Part shown: piece after piece, positions 16,101-18,959 of the stretch
Numbering within the stretch: position 1 is the first letter of the stretch
Layout of the letters: each line of letters opens with the position of its first letter
Source of the DNA: Sulfurimonas sp.
GTDB taxonomy: Bacteria; Campylobacterota; Campylobacteria; Campylobacterales; Sulfurimonadaceae
Direction of reading: 5' to 3'
Length of the DNA: 18,959 bases
Assembly: GCA_027056465.1 (NCBI GenBank)
Contig: JALUKS010000211.1
Location: 1-18,959 of the forward strand
Program-made: the position numbers and the translations under genes
The notes under the pieces: generated by a model
Told to the model about the DNA's origin: nothing
Databases searched by the model: none
What the model saw: only the letters and a program-made list of their open reading frames with translations

Positions 16101-16837
16101 GGGATTTTACTCTCAAAACTCTCTATCTCTTTTTTCTCTGAGATATAGCTGTTGAGAGAACTTTTTATCTCATAAAGGTTGATTTTTACCTGAGAATCAT
16201 CTATGAGAGAGACTATACTTCTTTTAAGAGTATTAGAGCTTACTTTTGAACTTGCAAAAATATTTGAGAGAGTAGAAGCGAACTCAACTCTAGCGTTTAC
16301 ACTCTCAAAGAGTGTGAAGTTTGTAGTAGACTCCTGTTTTATTTTTCGGTTCTCACTGTCTCTTTTGTGAAAACAGTTTATATACTGCTCACGTTTTGTA
16401 GTGGAGTAGTTAGGGAGCATAGAGGTCTGAATCTTTTCGTTGAGTTGTTCTAGGTTTCTAGGTGTAGAGGCATTTAAAAAAATATCTTCTACACTGAGCG
16501 AAGAATTGGTCAGATCAACAAAACTGTAGTGTAACTTACCACTCTTACTCACGATGAATAGAAATCTACTCTCCCCTTTAGTGTACTCATAAACAATATG
16601 AGAGTTATGCTCTTTAAAGTACCAGTCGTTAAATGATTTTTTCGTATCTGGGTTGATGTTGAGTACACTATCAGAGTAATCCATAGTGTAGAAGAACAGA
16701 ACAGCCCTCATTATAGTTGTTTTTCCAATACCACTATCTCCGAGTAGCAGAGTGTTTGCATGAAGATCTATCTCTTCAAACTCAAAGCCAGCACTCTTCA
16801 CTAAATATAGTTTTTTTAATCCATCAACACTATTCAT
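13139..16837 (-). CDS. jetC: Wadjet JetC, SMC-like ATPase
   Basis: The SMC/MukB-like motor of the Wadjet complex, which in known systems extrudes DNA loops and senses circular plasmids by size. The ATG at 16837 is preferred over 16852: AGGTGG lies 6 bases ahead of it, while the earlier ATG has no ribosome binding site. It gives 1232 residues. Walker A is GDSGIGKTT (33-41). Two very long coiled-coil arms rich in Lys/Glu/Ser run about 240-550 and 630-1040, separated by a globular hinge at roughly 550-630. The signature-like SDIGSNGTS (1130-1138) precedes Walker B CILDE with Asp1170 and catalytic Glu1171. Both ATPase halves are intact, so the motor looks functional. Overlaps the jetB stop by 8 bases (ATGAATAG). 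MukB or MksB chromosome condensation is the alternative, but a jetD neighbour argues for defence. Confidence 0.9.
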   Translation of the reverse strand: MNSVDGLKKLYLVKSAGFEFEEIDLHANTLLLGDSGIGKTTIMRAVLFFYTMDYSDSVLNINPDTKKSFNDWYFKEHNSHIVYEYTKGESRFLFIVSKSGKLHYSFVDLTNSSLSVEDIFLNASTPRNLEQLNEKIQTSMLPNYSTTKREQYINCFHKRDSENRKIKQESTTNFTLFESVNARVEFASTLSNIFASSKVSSNTLKRSIVSLIDDSQVKINLYEIKSSLNSYISEKKEIESFESKIPVIEKLAQTHDSYKASKKEFIFLANTLETLRENIALELEKNRVNSDALKAKQEELSVTYKADSKLSKGQIRAKEAQISIDSNTIKGLQEKEQYYKNRNIQTLVTNHNKESNFKSALETSKERYEVLTSGTKNIQEKYKKIQADLGQETFKSIQEVQTTSQKSKEEISTKINSTIESKEQKIVDSSELYISQKVSLELEKEDATKKFYEIKASLASIKNFPFYREKIEGLKEEIKEFEKEFSTTETVTTKNDYEIKEVESELKRVEIELKESTAKLDAKTTSAKEILFTQKTEIEKKLNFESENLYGFLNKNNIRDKEKIVTYLKDEILFSDKKFSVKQHADNGTIFGLELAYEEEFANEYQQAKLLEQLRLVKEKIKEINKKALKDKKNLEESAQRETKEKNRQRSQLHALRESLKDKSGIYSKSIALGEENLKLAQKEAEAQREKETKELQAESAEITILLEKLTTKILDVIKKIQSIKDDISHTTTQAVEVFREEIKELEVTTQSKIKQINSEHIQALALIQKELQTALREEGIDEKLLKELLTEIKNLESILGDIDASRTLVTVYLDQFSSKIKEIPQMLTTLKEDERVRDSLKEKLSNIDKKYIQTRDEFKTELSKLEAIKSSLDTFSKEYKEKIENQDIAKSIKNSLSSHPNILETSLESNLNSIIEKVVQLYAKIKNDETKIESLVNNCRLVLKPNNTFKIEIENDYLSSISYLKTAKELIAYIQEDKLSPFKEYSSEMFKSSLTSIQKYLGLFEDAMMDIESEVSNLRNTINKAVNSFNVIDSIKIRFENSNHNILNSLKELSDFYDNNNEKFLSGLFSSSLSDIQTQKAKETLSGKITDLVELLKSSKEYIVLEDGFVLEFKVVENGHDLKWRQTLSDIGSNGTSTLVKSIINISMLQMVSKNSIKESPLLSHCILDEIGTISTDYFKELKDFVNQSGFVFLNGMPIEDDMLISMYPTIYVGQKHANYSRMILASSMEI

Positions 16838-17384
16838 AAACTTCCACCTCATTTAAAAATGCTTCTATATAATCGTAAGAGTTTAAGATAATAAACTCTG
16901 AATTTGCACTATTTATCTCTTCAACAAAACCATCTTTTTTAAGTCTATCGATGATTTTTTCTAAAAACTCTCTGTTATCTTTAGCGAGTATGCCTTTCAT
17001 CTTCTGTGCCTGTTCTTGAAGCTCTAAGTTAGCGTTTAAATGGTTCTCAATAGAGTTAAGACTAAAGCGATACCCAACCCCAAAGTTTGCATCAACTGTT
17101 CTTAAAAAATGTGCTATATCAATGTAGTCAACTATCTTTTCTAAGGCACTCACACTATCAGGTGCACCATCATGAGCGAAGTAGAAGTAACCCTCTCTTC
17201 TTATGAGAATGTAACCTATGGGCTTGAAGTATGCTCTAAGTTCACTCTCCTTACTTACTATAGCCTCATAAAGCTCAGAGTTTCCATTTTTGGAGCTGTT
17301 CTCATTTATGAAGTTGCCCTTGAGTATCTCTTGATATATTCTCTGTATATGTTGTGGTAGGAGTTCGTCGGTGTTTATTAGCAT
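16830..17384 (-). CDS. jetB: Wadjet JetB, MukE/KITE-like subunit
   Basis: The KITE (winged-helix, MukE/MksE-like) subunit that bridges the kleisin and coiled coils of the SMC ring. The 184-residue protein shows an N-terminal helix with QRIYQEILKGNFI, then a winged-helix-like core (LRAYFKPIGYILIRREGYFYF, residues about 50-70), and a second winged helix at 135-180 (FLEKIIDRLKKDGFVEEI, FIILNSYDYIEAFLNEV). Identification rests mainly on position between jetA and jetC, the size and this fold-like pattern. Its ATG follows the jetA stop with no gap (TAGATG), with GAGG 9 bases upstream inside jetA, so the two are translationally coupled at near-equal rates. The 3' end carries the jetC ribosome binding site. 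Confidence 0.75.
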   Translation of the reverse strand: MLINTDELLPQHIQRIYQEILKGNFINENSSKNGNSELYEAIVSKESELRAYFKPIGYILIRREGYFYFAHDGAPDSVSALEKIVDYIDIAHFLRTVDANFGVGYRFSLNSIENHLNANLELQEQAQKMKGILAKDNREFLEKIIDRLKKDGFVEEINSANSEFIILNSYDYIEAFLNEVEVYE

Positions 17385-18563
17385 CTATTTAACCTCTGTT
17401 TCATTTGAAAGAATTTCTAAATATCTTCTTTTATCTATGGTGATAAAAGAGTTCTTTTGAATTCTATATTTGTAGGAGTAGTTTTTGAGCAGTCGTATAA
17501 AAACGCCTAAAAGTCTCTTCTTATCAATCTCTTTGAAAATTAAGAATGATACTAAATCTCTCTCTTGTGCTATAAACTCTTTATGGAGTTTTTGGTAGTT
17601 GTAGAGTTTCTTTTGTATTTCTATTTTTTGAGTTTTATCATAAAAAAGAGCTTTATCTTCTCTAATCTCTTTGAGCTCAAGTTCTCTTGAATCAATTATC
17701 TTTGTGATGGTCTCTATAAAGTCATGAATCCTATCATCTGGGTGTACCCGTTTTTCTTTAACATCAGTTGCTATAAACTTTTTTTCATGAAGAACTTCTG
17801 TTATATTGGTTTTTTTCCTAAGACTATTTTCATCCTTGAGTTCTTTTAAACGCTGCAATTTTTTAATAAATGCACCATCTTTTATAGACTGATTAATATA
17901 GTTTTTAATATCTTCATAAAGTCGTCCAAAAGAGTTCTCAATGGTAGCACTGTTGTGTCTTAGTTTCAAAATTGCAGAGTTTATGCGTCTATCTTGCATA
18001 GATTTAAAGAAGTTATACTGCTCATCCAAAAGAGTATCAACCACTTTAGAAGCATCTATAAGCTCACTAATCTCATCTTGACAGAGAGAGAGTTTACTCA
18101 TCTTTATCTCAAAATTTGGCTCATTTTTAAAAGCAAAAATAGAGCTAGAAGACAAAGCATGAAGATTAAAATGGAGGAGTGAGGGGATGGAGTTAAGAAT
18201 CTTATAAATTACTTTTATCTCTCTATCTGGAGATTCAAGATTTTTCACTCGCAGGTCATAATTTTTTAGCTCTCTGTGAAGTTTTGAAATCTTCTCTGAA
18301 ATCACTCCTATAGATGTCTCACTATTTTGACCAAGCCGTGTTTTGTAATACTCCTCTGTATCGCTAGAGAGACTAAGCTCATCATCAAAACTGTCATATT
18401 CAATGATATCAAGTCGTAAAGCCTCATCTATTTTCGCATTTCTCGATAGAGAGCGAATTACTTCATTTGGTCTTGATTCATAATTGTAAAGTTCTTGAAT
18501 CACTTTTTTACAAGAGTTCTGAACTTCAATGATATTAATAATATTTCTACTTGTTTGCATCAT
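17385..18563 (-). CDS. jetA: Wadjet JetA, kleisin-like subunit
   Basis: The kleisin (MukF/MksF-like) subunit that closes the JetC ring. The 392-residue protein is predicted helical throughout: an N-terminal winged-helix-like part (IINIIEVQNSCKKVIQELYNYES, EALRLDIIEYDSFDDELSL), a long central helical region with acidic and basic stretches (TSIGVISEKISKLHRELKN) and a C-terminal winged-helix-like end (FIRLLKNYSYKYRIQKNSF). No enzymatic motif is visible, as expected. Assigned by operon position ahead of jetB and jetC; the sequence alone would not be decisive. ATG 18563 is followed directly by another ATG (MMQTS), and either could be used. The upstream ribosome binding site is weak. First gene of the four-gene unit; Wadjet subtype (I, II or III) cannot be settled here. 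Confidence 0.75.
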   Translation of the reverse strand: MMQTSRNIINIIEVQNSCKKVIQELYNYESRPNEVIRSLSRNAKIDEALRLDIIEYDSFDDELSLSSDTEEYYKTRLGQNSETSIGVISEKISKLHRELKNYDLRVKNLESPDREIKVIYKILNSIPSLLHFNLHALSSSSIFAFKNEPNFEIKMSKLSLCQDEISELIDASKVVDTLLDEQYNFFKSMQDRRINSAILKLRHNSATIENSFGRLYEDIKNYINQSIKDGAFIKKLQRLKELKDENSLRKKTNITEVLHEKKFIATDVKEKRVHPDDRIHDFIETITKIIDSRELELKEIREDKALFYDKTQKIEIQKKLYNYQKLHKEFIAQERDLVSFLIFKEIDKKRLLGVFIRLLKNYSYKYRIQKNSFITIDKRRYLEILSNETEVK

Positions 18564-18577
18564 GAGTCTTTAAGTGG

Positions 18578-18610
18578 TTTATCTCTAAATTATAACCAAA
18601 TAGAGATAAA
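18578..18610. promoter_or_regulatory. Inverted repeat around the jetA -10 box, candidate operator
   Basis: TTTATCTCTA (18578-18587), 13-base spacer, TAGAGATAAA (18601-18610): a perfect 10-base inverted repeat. The spacer contains TATAAT on the minus strand (18594-18589), 26 bases before the jetA ATG. No good -35 is seen. A dimeric repressor bound here would block the jet promoter. It could also form a hairpin in DNA, but it would not be in the jetA mRNA. Confidence 0.6.
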
Positions 18611-18633
18611 ATCATGAAATAAAATATACTAAA

Positions 18634-18661
18634 TTGATACAAAGCTAAACTTCTGTATACT
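18634..18661 (+). promoter_or_regulatory. Sigma-70-type promoter for the 71-residue gene
   Basis: TTGATA (18634-18639), 16-base spacer, TATACT (18656-18661). The -10 ends only 7 bases before the ATG at 18669, so the transcript should begin at or very near the start codon. Confidence 0.6.
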
Positions 18662-18668
18662 TAGCCTT

Positions 18669-18884
18669 ATGAAAATATACAAACTTGAAACACAAACCCC
18701 TACACATAGAATAATACGACTCAATTGTGAAGCACATAGTGACTTAGAATATTTAGGTGATTTAAGTGATGAAGAAGTGCTAGATTTTTTTCATAATCTT
18801 AGTAAAGATATAGATAAAGAGAAGAATCTCAAGCTTTTAAAATACTATGGCTATCTTCATCTTTTAGTAAAAAACAGAGCTTAG
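18669..18884 (+). CDS. Small hypothetical protein, probably translated from a leaderless mRNA
   Basis: A 71-residue protein with a beta-like start (KIYKLETQTPTHRIIRLNCEAHSD), an acidic loop (LGDLSDEEVLDFFHNLSKDID) and a C-terminal helix rich in Lys, Leu and Tyr. No membrane segment or signal peptide. No ribosome binding site precedes the ATG, and a sigma-70 promoter places the transcript start at about the ATG, so translation is likely leaderless. Divergent from jetA, with both promoters in the same 105-base gap. A good hairpin begins at its stop codon, so it is a monocistronic unit. Not recognised; it could be a small regulator or an unrelated housekeeping gene. Its helix-and-sheet pattern does not by itself show a DNA-binding domain. 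Confidence 0.6.
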   Translation: MKIYKLETQTPTHRIIRLNCEAHSDLEYLGDLSDEEVLDFFHNLSKDIDKEKNLKLLKYYGYLHLLVKNRA

Positions 18885-18902
18885 TCTCTTAAAGAAGAGA
18901 CT
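18883..18902 (+). terminator. Hairpin after the 71-residue gene
   Basis: AGTCTCTT, loop AAAG, AAGAGACT: 8-base perfect stem starting inside the TAG stop, followed by TTATA rather than a long T-run. Likely terminator. Confidence 0.55.
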
Positions 18903-18912
18903 TTATAACATT

Positions 18913-18932
18913 ACTTACACCTTGATGTAAGT
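18913..18932. repeat. Second hairpin at the right edge
   Basis: ACTTACA, 6-base loop, TGTAAGT: perfect 7-base stem 10 bases after the terminator. It may be part of a compound terminator or belong to a feature beyond the window. Confidence 0.35.
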
Positions 18933-18959
18933 TGTAGTTTGAGATAGGAAAATCTAGTA

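Noticed and set aside
13139..16837. MukB-type chromosome condensin instead of Wadjet
   Set aside because: The adjacent Toprim protein is characteristic of the Wadjet/MksG group and absent from MukBEF operons.
16838..16852. Upstream ATG of jetC
   Set aside because: No ribosome binding site ahead of it, whereas the ATG at 16837 has AGGTGG at ideal spacing.

Overview
The window reads as chromosome of an AT-rich Gram-negative bacterium. An RND efflux pump, a siroheme nitrite/sulfite reductase, an AsmA-like envelope protein and compact gene spacing all fit. My best guess is a free-living Campylobacterota (Sulfurimonas-like), from overall protein flavour only; no marker gene is present to prove it.

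Left part (1-5770, all genes on +): the 3' end of an RND transporter gene (5' end outside the window) overlaps a DUF4395 membrane protein gene, followed by a short coiled-coil protein, a carboxymuconolactone-decarboxylase-fold protein and a small potassium-channel-like protein, then two tiny acidic proteins. Two gene corpses lie here. One is the C-terminal end of a dihydrolipoamide-dehydrogenase-type flavoprotein (about 3887-4105, +). The other is a frameshifted tail of an AAA-ATPase-like/PD-(D/E)XK nuclease (about 5106-5269, -). They bracket the CMD and channel genes, so this stretch has been rearranged.

Middle part (5775-12274): a siroheme/4Fe-4S reductase (-) faces the two small genes across a perfect hairpin holding both stop codons. 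Divergent from it is an aspartyl protease with two DTG motifs and a PDZ-like domain. Then come a 743-residue protein that looks like a fusion of two usually separate neighbours (TIGR03546- and TIGR03545-like), a small hypothetical gene (-), a secreted single-domain rhodanese starting at TTG, and an unlisted 39-residue membrane peptide.

Right part (12253-18563, -): a complete four-gene Wadjet-type (JetABCD, also called MksFEBG or EptABCD) SMC defence operon, known from the family to recognise and cleave circular plasmids. The order is jetA kleisin, jetB KITE/MukE-like, jetC SMC ATPase with Walker A, signature, Walker B and a central hinge, and jetD with Toprim nuclease residues. Genes abut or overlap (TAGATG; 8-base overlap; TAGTATG), so translation is probably coupled. 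The -10 box upstream of jetA lies inside a perfect 10-base inverted repeat, a candidate operator. Divergent from it, a 71-residue hypothetical gene has a good promoter so close to its ATG that its mRNA should be leaderless.

No tRNA, rRNA, CRISPR array or intact insertion sequence was seen. The Wadjet system itself is a known family; the less expected items are its possible operator, the tandem repeat at the jetC/jetD junction, the small membrane ORF under the jetD 3' end, the leaderless gene, and the two decayed genes.
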